NCBI RefSeq assembly: GCF_949987515.2
Contig: NW_027192651.1
Location: 2,604,001 to 2,668,000, forward strand
Length of the DNA: 64,000 nt
Source of the DNA: Delphinus delphis
Taxonomy: Eukaryota; Chordata; Mammalia; Artiodactyla; Delphinidae
Direction: 5' to 3'
The translations under genes and the position numbers were made by a program. Within the stretch, counting starts at the first letter, position 1. The number at the start of each line of letters is the position of its first letter. The notes below the pieces were generated by a model. That model ran no database searches. It saw only the letters and a list, made by a program, of their open reading frames with translations, and had not been told where the DNA came from. Shown here piece by piece: positions 23,685-36,317 of the stretch.

Positions 23685-25264
23685 CTAACTGAAGTAAGTC
23701 ACACAGAAAAAGAAACATCATAAGATATCAGTAATACACGGAATGTAAACTTGGCTACACAGGAACTGAATTACAGAACAGAACATGGTCTCAAATTTAG
23801 AAAACCAACTTATGCTTGCTTAAGGGTAAAGGTGAGTTCGGGTGCTGCATAAAACCAGAGATTGAAATGAGCACAGATAAAGTTCCTTAAGTCAAATATG
23901 GAATAGACAAGAGCTACTCCTTGCTCAACGAAATGGACTCAACACCGCATATTAAATGCCTAAGAATGTACCTGACTAGTAAGTATCTTAAAAACCTATG
24001 GATTGCTATGTCTCCGAAAGAGAATCAAGCATGTGTACAGGGGCATAAACGCAGCAGTGATAGGATTGGAGAGGTTCGGTGAGCAAATGAAGACCCTTTG
24101 AAGTCATCTTGCATGGTACCCATTACACGGGTCTTAACTCTCCAGGTTTAAGGTATTCTTCCTTCAGCTAAAACATGCATGTGGAACCCAAGTATGATCA
24201 ACCATGTGAACGGGAGACGTGTTCAAATATGTCTCAGTTTTCCTCCCCTGGTACTCGGGTGCAACATTCCAGACGCTTTACTAACACTCTCCCCACTTGG
24301 AGAGTCAGCGCCTTTAACCTCCTGTTTGGCCCAGTTTGCAATTTCTGCGGAAGATGAACAGGAATAGCGAGAACCAATGAGAGACTAGCTGGAGGTGTCA
24401 GGACGGGCAAATTTAACTCTCATTTCCCACCAGGCAAAGGAAATAACCAAAGGCTCAGCGTGCCGTGCCAGAACCAGATTAGGGCCTGAAGCCATCCTGC
24501 GGTGTTGCGGCCAGGTCACAAGAAAGCAAGTTGAAGAAAGGAGCTCAGGGGCACTGTAATGCACAAACCTGCAGAGTTATAAATGACAGCTATCGTCCAA
24601 AAATAGACTGAAGTAAGGCTGCCAAGAGGACTTGAAAGCGGGGCAGAATTGCAGGAAACCGATTTCAGGAGGTAGACTGGAATTGCATTGAAAGCATAGG
24701 AAAAGAGGCAGAACGTCCACAATGATGCACTTGGCCAAAAAGGGCGTATGCGTTTTTTCCTGAATATATTCAGGAAAAAACGCATACGCCCTTTTTGGCC
24801 AACCAAGCAAGCTTGCAAAGGAAATCTGCACTACAATGAAGTCTCACTTCCCCCCGGTCAAAAGGGCCATCTGAAAAAAGTGTAAAATCCAGAAAGGCAG
24901 GACAGGTCATGGAGAACTGGGAGCCTTGTTATGCTGATGGGCGGGATGTAAATTGCCAACAACCACTCGGGAGAAGTGTATGGTGTTTCCTGAAACATCT
25001 AAAAAACAAAGCAACAGAGCCTAGGGCACTGCCACTTATGGTTCTATAGCTTAGGGAAATTAAAATCAAAAAGACACAGCCACCCCAAAGTTTGGAATGG
25101 CTATGTTTACAAGAACCTCGTTTACAGTACAAGTTCGACATCGCAGAAAGTGAAAAATGGATAAAGAACTTGTGGTACTTACGTACAATGCAGTATCACT
25201 CAGCAATGAAATCTATGTCATCAGGCCCGTAGCAGCATAATGAGTAGATTCAGGTACGATGATT
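23685..25264 (+). repeat. Satellite monomer 16
   Basis: The head copies monomer 15. From about 24110 it becomes the start of the 7896-bp block repeated in monomer 21 (GTGTCAGGACG, CCAGGCAAAGG, ACAGGTCATGG, AGTTCGACATC). It ends in the diverged GTGGTACTTACG tail. The palindrome at 24731-24802 is perfect. Confidence 0.95.
25169..25257 (+). repeat. Diverged 89-bp junction block, monomer 16/17
   Basis: It differs from the majority junction at about 11 of 89 positions (GAACTTG, GTACTTACG, ACAATGCAGTATC, CCCGTAGCAGCATAATGAGTAG, GGTACG). Sequence on either side matches ordinary monomers much more closely. GTGGTAC and TACAATG look nearer to the L1 ancestor than the majority GTGGTATTTAC and TACAAAG. 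Confidence 0.8.
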
Positions 25265-26844
25265 CTAACTGAAATAAGTCACACAGAAAAAGAAACATCA
25301 TAAGATATCCCTAATACACGGAATGTAAACTTGGCTACACAGGAACTGAATTCCAAAACAGAACAGGGTCTCAAATTTAGAAAACCAACTTGTGCTTGCT
25401 TAAGGGGAAAGGTGAGTTGGGTTGCTGCATAAAACCAGAGATTGAAATGAGCACAGATAAAGTTCCTTAAGCCAAATATGGAATAGACAAGAGCTACTCC
25501 TTGCTCAACGAAATGGACTCAACACCGCATATTAAACGCCTAAGAATGTACCTGACTAGTAAGTATCTTAAAACTTATGGATTACTATGTCTCCGAAAGA
25601 GAATCAAGCATGTGTACAGGGGCATAAACGCAGCAGTGATAGGATTGGAGAGGTTCGGTGAGCAAATGAAGACCCTTTGAAGTCATATTGCCTGGTACCC
25701 ATTCCACGGGTTTCAACTACCCAGGTTTTAGGTATTCTTCTTTCAGATAAAACATGCATGTGGAACCCAGAGTATGATCAACCATGTGATCGGGAGACGT
25801 GTTCAAATATGTCTCAGTTTTCCTCCCCTGGTACTCGGGTGCAACATTCCAGACGCTTTACTAACACTCTCCCCACTTGGAGAGTCAGCGCCTTTAACCT
25901 CCTGTTTGGCACAGTTTGCAATTTCTGCGGAAGATGAACAGGAATAGCGAGAACCAATGAGAGGCTAGCTGGAGGTGTCTGGACGGGCAAATTTAACTCT
26001 CATTTCCCACCAGGAAGAGGAATTAACCAAAGGCTCAACGTGCCTTGCCGGAACCAGATTAGGGCCTGAAGCCATCCTGCGGTGTTGCGGCCAGCTCAAA
26101 AGAAAGCGAGTTGAAGAAAGGAGCTCAGGGGCACTGTAATTCACAAACCTGCAGACTTATAAATGACAGCTATCGTCCAAAAATAGACTGAAGTAAGGCT
26201 GCCAAGAGGACTTGAAAGCGGGGCAGAATTGCAGGAAACCGATTTCAGGAGGTAGACTGGAATTGCATTGAAAGCATAGGAAAAGAGGCAGAACGTCCAC
26301 AATGATGCACTTGGCCAAAAAGGGCGTATGCGTTTTTTCCTGAATATATTCAGGAAAAAACGCATACGCCCTTTTTGGCCAACCAAGCAAGCTTGCAAAG
26401 GAAATCTGCACTACAATGAAGTCTCACTTCCCCCCGGTCAAAAGGGCCATCTGAAAAAAGTGTAAAATCCAGAAAGGCAGGACAGGCCATGGAGAACTGG
26501 GAGCCTTGTTATGCTGATGGGCGGGATGTAAATTGCCAACAACCACTCGGGAGAAGTGTATGGTGTTTCCTGAAACATCTAAAAAACAAAGCAACAGAGC
26601 CTAGGGCACTGCCACTTATGGTCCTATAGCTTAGGGAAATTAAAATCAAAAAGACACAGCCACCCCAAAGTTTGGGACGCCTCTGTTTACAAGAACCTCG
26701 TTTACAGTACAAGTTCAACATCGCAGAAAGTGAAAAATGGATAAAGAAGTTGTGGTATTTACTTACAAAGCAATATCACTCAGCAATGAATTCTATGTCA
26801 TCAGGCCCTTAGCATCACAATGAGTGGATTCAGGTATGATGATT
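25265..26844 (+). repeat. Satellite monomer 17
   Basis: ATCCCTAAT / GAATTCC head, ACTTGTGCTTG, CTTTCAGATAAAAC and the CCCAGAG form. All of these recur 7896 bp downstream in monomer 22. The palindrome at 26311-26382 is perfect. Confidence 0.95.
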
Positions 26845-28421
26845 CTAACTGAAATAAGTCACACAGAAAAGGAAACATCATAAGATATCAGTAATACACG
26901 GAATGTAAACTTGGCTACACAGGAACTGAATTACAGAACAGAACAGGGTCTCAAATTTAGAAAACCAACTTATGCTTGCTTAAGGGTAAAGGTGAGTTGG
27001 GGTGCTGCATAAAACCAGAGATTGAAATGAGCACAGATAAAGTTCCTTAAGCCAAATATGGAATAGACAAGAGCTACTCCTTGCTCAACGAAATGCACTC
27101 AAAACCCCATATTAAACCAATAAGAATGTACCTGACTAGTAAGTATCTTAAAACCTATGGATTGCTAGGTCTCCAAAAGAGAATCAAGCGTGTGTACAGG
27201 GGAATAAACGCAGCAGTGATAGGATTGGAGAGGTTCGGTGAGCAAATGAAGACCCTTTGAAGTCATATTGCATGGTACCCATTACACGGGTCTCAACTCT
27301 CCAGGTTTAAGGTATTCTTCCTTCAGCTAAAACATGCATGTGGAACCCAAGTATGATCAACCATGTGATCGGGAAATGTGTTCAAATATGTCTCAGTTTT
27401 CCTCCCCTGGTACTCGGGTGCAACATTCCAGACGCTTTACTAACACTCTCCCCACTTGGAGAGTCAGTCCCTTTAACCTCCTGTTTGGCCCAGTTTGCAA
27501 TTTCTGCGGAAGATGAACAGGAATAGCGAGAACCAATGAGAGGCTAGCTGGAGGTGTCTGGACGGGCAAATTTAACTCTCATTTCCCACCAGGAAGAGGA
27601 ATTAACCAAAGGCTCAGCATGCCGTACCGGAACCAGATTAGGGCCTGAAGCCATCCTGCGGTGTTGCGGCCAGGTCACAAGAAAGCGAGTTGAAGAAAGG
27701 AGCTCAGGGGCACTGTAATTCACAAACCTGCAGAGTTATAAATGACAGCTATCATCCAAAAATAGACTGAAGTAAGGCTGCCAAGAGGACTTGAAAGCGG
27801 GGCAGAATTGCAGGAAACCGATTTCAGGAGGTAGACTGGAATTGCATTGAAAGCATAGGAAAAGAGGCAGAACGTCCACAATAATGCACTTGGCCAAAAA
27901 GGGCGTATGCGTTTTTTCCTGAATATATTCAGGAAAAAACGCATACGCCCTTTTTGGCCAACCAAGCAAGCTTGCAAAGGAAATCTGCACTACAATGAAG
28001 TCTCACTTCCCCCCAGTCAAAAGGGCCATCTGAAAAAAGTGTAAAATCCAGAAAGGCAACAGGCCATTGAGAACTGGGAGCCTTGTTATGCTGATGGGCG
28101 GGATGTAAATTGCCAACAACCACTCGGGAGAAGTGTATGGTGTTTCCTGAAACATCTAAAAAACAAAGCAACAGAGCCTAGGGCACTGCCACTTATGGTC
28201 CTATAGCTTAGGGAAATTAAAATAAAAAAGACACAGCCACTCCAAAGTTTGGAACGGCTCTGTGTACAAGAACCTCGTTTACAGTACAAGTTCAACATCG
28301 CAGAAAGTGAAAAATGGATAAAGAAGTTGTAGTATTCACTTACAAAGCAATATCACTCAGCAATGAAATCTGTGTCATCAGGCCCTTAGCATCACAATGA
28401 GTGGATTCAGGTATGATGATT
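26845..28421 (+). repeat. Satellite monomer 18
   Basis: AAACCAATAAG, GGGAAATGTG and the GG deletion mark this copy and its partner, monomer 23. The tail is GTAGTATTCAC. The palindrome at 27890-27961 is perfect. Confidence 0.95.
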
Positions 28422-30001
28422 CTAACTGAAATAAGTCACACAGAAAAAGAAACATGATAAGATATCACTAATACACGGAATGTAAACTTGGCTACACAGG
28501 AACTGAATTCCAAAACACAACAGGGTCTCAAATTTAGAAAACCAACTTATGCTTGCTTAAGGGGAAAGGTGAGTTGGGTTGCTGCATAAAACCAGAGATT
28601 GAAATGAGCACAGATAAAGTTCCTTAAGCCAAATATGGAATAGACAAGAGCTACTCCTTGCTCAACGAAATGGACTCAACACCGCATATAAAACGCCTAA
28701 GAATGTACCTGACTTGTAAGTATCTTAAAACCTATGGATTGCTATGTCTCCGAAAGAGAATCAAGCATGTGTACAGGGGCATAAACGCAGCAGTGATAGG
28801 ATTGGAGAGGTTCGGTGAGCAAATGAAGACCCTTTGAAGTCATATTGCATGGTACCCATTCCACGGGTTTCAACTACCCAGGTTTTAGGTATTCTTCCTT
28901 CAGCTAAAACATGCATGTGGAACCCAGAGTATGATCAACCATGTGATCAGGAGACGTGTTCAAACATGTCTCAGTTTTCCTCCCCTGGTACTCGGGTGCA
29001 ACATTCCAGACGCTTTACTAACACTCTCCCCACTTGGAGAGTCAGCGCCTTTAACCTCCTGTTTGGCACAGTTTGCAATTTCTGCGGAAGATGAACAGGA
29101 ATAGCGAGAACCAATGAGACGCTAGCTGGAGGTGTCTGGACGGGCTAATTTAACTCTCATTTCCCACCAGGAGGAGGAAATAACCAAAGGCTCAGCGTGC
29201 CGTGCCAGAACCAGATTAGGGCCTGAAGCCATCCTGCGGTGTTGCGGCCAGGTCACAAGAAAGCGAGTTGAAGAAAGGAGCTCAGGGGCACTGTAATTCA
29301 CAAACCTGCAGAGTTATAAATGACAGCTATCGTCCAAAAATAGACTGAAGTAAGGCTGCCAAGAGGACTTGAAAGCGGGGCAGAATTGCAGGAAACCGAT
29401 TTCAGGAGGTAGACTGGAATTGCATTGAAAGCATAGGAAAAGAGGCAGAACGTCCACAATGATGCACTTGGCCAAAAAGGGCGTATGCGTTTTTTCCTGA
29501 ATATATTCAGGAAAAAACGCATACGCCCTTTTTGGCCAACCAAGCAAGCTTGCAAAGGAAATCTGCACTACAATGAAGTCTCACTTCCCCCCGGTCAAAA
29601 GGGCCATCTGAAAAAAGTGTAAAATCCAGAAAGGCAGGACAGGCCATGGAGAACTGGGAGCCTTGTTATGCTGATGGGCGGGATGTAAATTGCCAACAGA
29701 CACTCGGGAGAAGTGTATGGTGTTTCCTGAAACATCTAAAAAACAAAGCAACAGAGCCTAGGGCACTGCCACTTATGGTCCTATAGCTTAGGGAAATTAA
29801 AATCAAAAAGACACAGCCACCCCAAAGTTTGGGACGCCTCTGTTTACAAAAACCTCGTTTACAGTACAAGTTCAACATCGCAGAAAGTGAAAAATGGATA
29901 AAGAAGTTGTGGTATTTACTTACAAAGCAATATCACTCAGCAATGAATTCTATGTCATCAGGCCCTTAGCATCACAATGAGTGGATTCAGGTATGATGAT
30001 T
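28422..30001 (+). repeat. Satellite monomer 19
   Basis: GTGATCAGGAGACG, CAGGAGGAGG and GACTTGTAAG mark this copy and its partner, monomer 24. The head is the GAATTCC haplotype. The palindrome at 29468-29539 is perfect. Confidence 0.95.
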
Positions 30002-31580
30002 CTAACTGAAATAAGTCACACAGAAAAAGAAACATCATAAGATATCAGTAATACACGGAATGTAAACTTGGCTACACAGGAACTGAATTACAGAACAGAA
30101 CAGGGTCTCAAATTTAGAAAACCAACTTATGCTTGCTTAAGGGGAAAGGTGAGTTGGGGTGCTGCATAAAACCAGAGATTGAAATGAGCACAGATAAAGT
30201 TCCTTAAGCCAAATATGGAATAGACAAGAGCTACTCCTTGCTCAACGAAATGGACTCAACACCGCATATTAAACGCCTAAGAATGTACCTGACTAGTAAG
30301 TATCTTAAAACCTATGGATTGCTATGTCTCCAAAAGAGAATCAAACATGTGTACAGGGGCATAAACGCAGCAGTGATAGGATTGGAGAGGTTCGGTGAGC
30401 AAATGAAGACCCTTTGAAGTCATACTGCATGGTACCCATTCCACGGGTTTCAACTACCCAGGTTTTAGGTATTCTTCCTTCAGCTAAAACATGCATGTGG
30501 AACCCAAGTATGATCAACCATGTGAATGGGAGACGTGTTCAAATATGTCTCAGTTTTCCTCCCCTGGTACTCGGGTGCAACATTCCAGACGCTTTACTAA
30601 CACTCTCCCCACTTGGAGAGTCAGCGCCTTTAACCTCCTGTTTGGCCCAGTTTGCAATTTCTGCGGAAGATGAACAGGAATAGCGAGAACCAATGAGAGG
30701 CTAGCTGGAGGTGTCTGGACGGGCAAATTTAACTCTCATTTCCCACCAGGAAGAGGAAATAACCAAAGGCTCAGCGTGCCGTACCGGAACCAGATTAGGG
30801 CCTGAAGCCATCCTGCGGTGTTGCGGCCAGCTCAAAAGAAAGCTAGTTGAACAAAGGAGCTCAGGGGCACTGTATTTCACAAACCTGCAGAGTTATAAAT
30901 GACAGCTATCGTCCAAAAATAGACTGAAGTAAGGCTGCCAAGAGGACTTGAAAGCGGGGCAGAATTGCAGGAAACCGATTTCAGGAGGTAGACTGGAATT
31001 GCATTGAAAGCATAGGAAAAGAGGCAGAACGTCCACAATGATGCACTTGGCCAAAAAGGGCGTATGCGTTTTTTCCTGAATATATTCAGGAAAAAACGCA
31101 TACGCCCTTTTTGGCCAACCAAGCAAGCTTGCAAAGGAAATCTGCACTACAATGAAGTCTCACTTCCCCCCGGTCAAAAGGGCCATCTGAAAAATGTGTA
31201 AAATCCAGAAAGGCAGGACAGGCCATGGAGAACTGGGAGCCTTGTTATGCTGATGGGCGGGATGTAAATTGCCAACAACCACTCGGGAGAAGTGTATGGT
31301 GTTTCCTGAAACATCTAAAAAACAAAGCAACAGAACCTAGGGCACTTCCACTTATGGTCCTATAGCTTAGGGAAATTAAAATCAAAAAGACACAGCCACC
31401 CCAAAGTTTGGAACGGCTCTGTTTACAAGAACCTCGTTTACAGTACAAGTTCAACATCGCAGAAAGTGAAAAATGGATAAAGAAGTTGTGGTATTTACTT
31501 ACAAAGCAATATCACTCAGCAATGAAATCTGTGTCATCAGGCCCTTAGCAGCACAATGAGTGGATTCAGGTATGATGATT
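30002..31580 (+). repeat. Satellite monomer 20
   Basis: GTGAATGGGAG, AAGCTAGTTGAAC and CTGTATTTCAC mark this copy and its partner, monomer 25. The palindrome at 31047-31118 is perfect. Confidence 0.95.
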
Positions 31581-33160
31581 CTAACTGAAGTAAGTCACAC
31601 AGAAAAAGAAACATCATAAGATATCAGTAATACACGGAATATAAACTTGGCTACACAGGAACTGAATTACAGAACAGAACAGGGTCTCAAATTTAGAAAA
31701 CCAACTTATGCTTGCTTAAGGGTAAAGGTGAGTTGGGGTGCTGCATAAAACCAGAGATTGAAATGAGCACAGATAAATTTCCTTAAGTCAAATATGGAAT
31801 AGACAAGAGCTACTCCTTGCTCAACGAAATGGACTCAACACCGCATATTAAACGCCTAAGAATGTACCTGACTAGTAAGTATCTTAAAAACCTATGGATT
31901 GCTATGTCTCCGAAAGAGAATCAAGCATGTGTACAGGGGCATAAACGCAGCAGTGATAGGATTGGAGAGGTTCGGTGAGCAAATGAAGACCCTTTGAAGT
32001 CATATTGCATGGTACCCATTACACGGGTCTTAACTCTCCAGGTTTAAGGTATTCTTCCTTCAGCTAAAACATGCATGTGGAACCCAAGTATGATCAACCA
32101 TGTGAACGGGAGACGTGTTCAAATATGTCTCAGTTTTCCTCCCCTGGTACTCGGGTGCAACATTCCAGACGCTTTACTAACACTCTCCCCACTTGGAGAG
32201 TCAGCGCCTTTAACCTCCTGTTTGGCCCAGTTTGCAATTTCTGCGGAAGATGAACAGGAATAGCGAGAACCAATGAGAGACTAGCTGGAGGTGTCAGGAC
32301 GGGCAAATTTAACTCTCATTTCCCACCAGGCAAAGGAAATAACCAAAGGCTCAGCGTGCCGTGCCGGAACCAGATTAGGGCCTGAAGCCATCCTGCGGTG
32401 TTGCGGCCAGGTCACAAGAAAGCGAGTTGAAGAAAGGAGCTCAGGGGCACTGTAATGCACAAACCTGCAGAGTTATAAATGACAGCTATCGTCCAAAAAT
32501 AGACTGAAGTAAGGCTGCCAAGAGGACTTGAAAGCGGGGCAGAATTGCAGGAAACCGATTTCAGGAGGTAGACTGGAATTGCATTGAAAGCATAGGAAAA
32601 GAGGCAGAACGTCCACAATGATGCACTTGGCCAAAAAGGGCGTATGCGTTTTTTCCTGAATATATTCAGGAAAAAACGCATACGCCCTTTTTGGCCAACC
32701 AAGCAAGCTTGCAAAGGAAATCTGCACTACAATGAAGTCTCACTTCCCCCCAGTCAAAAGGGCCATCTGAAAAAAGTGTAAAATCCAGAAAGGCAGGACA
32801 GGTCATGGAGAACTGGGAGCCTTGTTATGCTGATGGGCGGGATGTAAATTGCCAACAACCACTCGGGAGAAGTGTATGGTGTTTCCTGAAACATCTAAAA
32901 AACAAAGCAACAGAGCCTAGGGCACTGCCACTTATGGTCCTATAGCTTAGGGAAATTAAAATCAAAAAGACACAGCCACCCCAAAGTTTGGAATGGCTAT
33001 GTTTACAAGAACCTCGTTTACAGTACAAGTTCGACATCGCAGAAAGTGAAAAATGGATAAAGAACTTGTGGTACTTACGTACAATGCAGTATCACTCAGC
33101 AATGAAATCTATGTCATCAGGCCCGTAGCAGCATAATGAGTAGATTCAGGTACGATGATT
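31581..33160 (+). repeat. Satellite monomer 21
   Basis: The head (GGAATATAAAC, GATAAATTTCC) recurs in monomer 26. From ~32006 the sequence repeats that of monomer 16. It therefore holds the internal boundary of the five-monomer duplication. It ends in the GTGGTACTTACG tail. The palindrome at 32627-32698 is perfect. Confidence 0.95.
33065..33153 (+). repeat. Diverged 89-bp junction block, monomer 21/22
   Basis: Same as the monomer 16/17 block, exactly 7896 bp downstream, so it was copied by the five-monomer duplication. Confidence 0.8.
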
Positions 33161-34740
33161 CTAACTGAAATAAGTCACACAGAAAAAGAAACATCATAAG
33201 ATATCCCTAATACACGGAATGTAAACTTGGCTACACAGGAACTGAATTCCAAAACAGAACAGGGTCTCAAATTTAGAAAACCAACTTGTGCTTGCTTAAG
33301 GGGAAAGGTGAGTTGGGTTGCTGCATAAAACCAGAGATTGAAATGAGCACAGATAAAGTTCCTTAAGCCAAATATGGAATAGACAAGAGCTACTCCTTGC
33401 TCAACGAAATGGACTCAACACCGCATATTAAACGCCTAAGAATGTACCTGACTAGTAAGTATCTTAAAACCTATGGATTACTATGTCTCCGAAAGAGAAT
33501 CAAGCATGTGTACAGGGGCATAAACGCAGCAGTGATAGGATTGGAGAGGTTCGGTGAGCAAATGAAGACCCTTTGAAGTCATATTGCCTGGTACCCATTC
33601 CACGGGTTTCAACTACCCAGGTTTTAGGTATTCTTCTTTCAGATAAAACATGCATGTGGAACCCAGAGTATGATCAACCATGTGATCGGGAGACGTGTTC
33701 AAATATGTCTCAGTTTTCCTCCCCTGGTACTCGGGTGCAACATTCCAGACGCTTTACTAACACTCTCCCCACTTGGAGAGTCAGCGCCTTTAACCTCCTG
33801 TTTGGCACAGTTTGCAATTTCTGCGGAAGATGAACAGGAATAGCGAGAACCAATGAGAGGCTAGCTGGAGGTGTCTGGACGGGCAAATTTAACTCTCATT
33901 TCCCACCAGGAAGAGGAATTAACCAAAGGCTCAACGTGCCGTGCCGGAACCAGATTAGGGCCTGAAGCCATCCTGCGGTGTTGCGGCCAGCTCAAAAGAA
34001 AGCGAGTTGAAGAAAGGAGCTCAGGGGCACTGTAATTCACAAACCTGCAGACTTATAAATGACAGCTATCGTCCAAAAATAGACTGAAGTAAGGCTGCCA
34101 AGAGGACTTGAAAGCGGGGCAGAATTGCAGGAAACCGATTTCAGGAGGTAGACTGGAATTGCATTGAAAGCATAGGAAAAGAGGCAGAACGTCCACAATG
34201 ATGCACTTGGCCAAAAAGGGCGTATGCGTTTTTTCCTGAATATATTCAGGAAAAAACGCATACGCCCTTTTTGGCCAACCAAGCAAGCTTGCAAAGGAAA
34301 TCTGCACTACAATGAAGTCTCACTTCCCCCCGGTCAAAAGGGCCATCTGAAAAAAGTGTAAAATCCAGAAAGGCAGGACAGGCCATGGAGAACTGGGAAC
34401 CTTGTTAATCTGATGGGCGGGATGTAAATTGCCAACAACCACTCGGGAGAAGTATATGGTGTTTCCTGAAAAATCTAAAAAACAAAGCAACAGAACCTAG
34501 GGCACTGCCACTTATGGTCCTATAGCTTAGGGAAATTAAAATCAAAAAGACACAGCCACCCCAAAGTTTGGGACGCCTCTGTTTACAAGAACCTCGTTTA
34601 CAGTACAAGTTCAACATCGCAGAAAGTGAAAAATGGATAAAGAAGTTGTGGTATTTACTTACAAAGCAATATCACTCAGCAATGAATTCTATGTCATCAG
34701 GCCCTTAGCATCACAATGAGTGGATTCAGGTATGATGATT
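33161..34740 (+). repeat. Satellite monomer 22
   Basis: Second copy of monomer 17. It differs at a dense cluster of six bases between 34399 and 34495. The palindrome at 34207-34278 is perfect. Confidence 0.95.
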
Positions 34741-36317
34741 CTAACTGAAATAAGTCACACAGAAAAGGAAACATCATAAGATATCAGTAATACACGGAAT
34801 GTAAACTTGGCTACACAGGAACTGAATTACAGAACAGAACAGGGTCTCAAATTTAGAAAACCAACTTATGCTTGCTTAAGGGTAAAGGTGAGTTGGGGTG
34901 CTGCATAAAACCAGAGATTGAAATGAGCACAGATAAAGTTCCTTAAGCCAAATATGGAATAGACAAGAGCTACTCCTTGCTCAACGAAATGCACTCAAAA
35001 CCCCATATTAAACCAATAAGAATGTACCTGACTAGTAAGTATCTTAAAACCTATGGATTGCTAGGTCTCCAAAAGAGAATCAAGCGTGTGTACAGGGGAA
35101 TAAACGCAGCAGTGATAGGATTGGAGAGGTTCGGTGAGCAAATGAAGACCCTTTGAAGTCATATTGCATGGTACCCATTACACGGGTCTCAACTCTCCAG
35201 GTTTAAGGTATTCTTCCTTCAGCTAAAACATGCATGTGGAACCCAAGTATGATCAACCATGTGATCGGGAAATGTGTTCAAATATGTCTCAGTTTTCCTC
35301 CCCTGGTACTCGGGTGCAACATTCCAGACGCTTTACTAACACTCTCCCCACTTGGAGAGTCAGTCCCTTTAACCTCCTGTTTGGCCCAGTTTGCAATTTC
35401 TGCGGAAGATGAACAGGAATAGCGAGAACCAATGAGAGGCTAGCTGGAGGTGTCTGGACGGGCAAATTTAACTCTCATTTCCCACCAGGAAGAGGAATTA
35501 ACCAAAGGCTCAGCATGCCGTACCGGAACCAGATTAGGGCCTGAAGCCATCCTGCGGTGTTGCGGCCAGGTCACAAGAAAGCGAGTTGAAGAAAGGAGCT
35601 CAGGGGCACTGTAATTCACAAACCTGCAGAGTTATAAATGACAGCTATCATCCAAAAATAGACTGAAGTAAGGCTGCCAAGAGGACTTGAAAGCGGGGCA
35701 GAATTGCAGGAAACCGATTTCAGGAGGTAGACTGGAATTGCATTGAAAGCATAGGAAAAGAGGCAGAACGTCCACAATAATGCACTTGGCCAAAAAGGCC
35801 GTATGAGTTTTTTCCTGAATATATTCAGGAAAAAACGCATACGCCCTTTTTGGCCAACCAAGCAAGCTTGCAAAGGAAATCTGCACTACAATGAAGTCTC
35901 ACTTCCCCCCAGTCAAAAGGGCCATCTGAAAAAAGTGTAAAATCCAGAAAGGCAACAGGCCATTGAGAACTGGGAGCCTTGTTATGCTGATGGGCGGGAT
36001 GTAAATTGCCAACAACCACTCGGGAGAAGTGTATGGTGTTTCCTGAAACATCTAAAAAACAAAGCAACAGAGCCTAGGGCACTTCCACTTATGGTCCTAT
36101 AGCTTAGGGAAATTAAAATAAAAAAGACACAGCCACTCCAAAGTTTGGAACGGCTCTGTGTACAAGAACCTCGTTTACAGTACAAGTTCAACATCGCAGA
36201 AAGTGAAAAATGGATAAAGAAGTTGTAGTATTCACTTACAAAGCAATATCACTCAGCAATGAAATCTGTGTCATCAGGCCCTTAGCATCACAATGAGTGG
36301 ATTCAGGTATGATGATT
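34741..36317 (+). repeat. Satellite monomer 23
   Basis: Second copy of monomer 18, with the same 1577-bp length. The palindrome at 35786-35857 has two left-arm changes (35799 and 35806) that monomer 18 lacks. Confidence 0.95.

Larger units (their letters stand above)
24110..32005 (+). repeat. Five-monomer duplicated block, copy 1 (7896 bp)
   Basis: It runs from mid-monomer 16 to mid-monomer 21. The monomer starts inside both copies have the same spacing (1580, 1580, 1577, 1580, 1579), summing to 7896 bp. Rare variants repeat in the same order at +7896, including CCAGGCAAAGG, ATCCCTAAT, GGGAAATGTG, CAGGAGGAGG and CTGTATTTCAC. By eye only about 20 differences separate the copies, far fewer than between neighbouring monomers. 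The left edge is placed just after CATCTTGC (24107), which differs from the partner. Confidence 0.85.
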
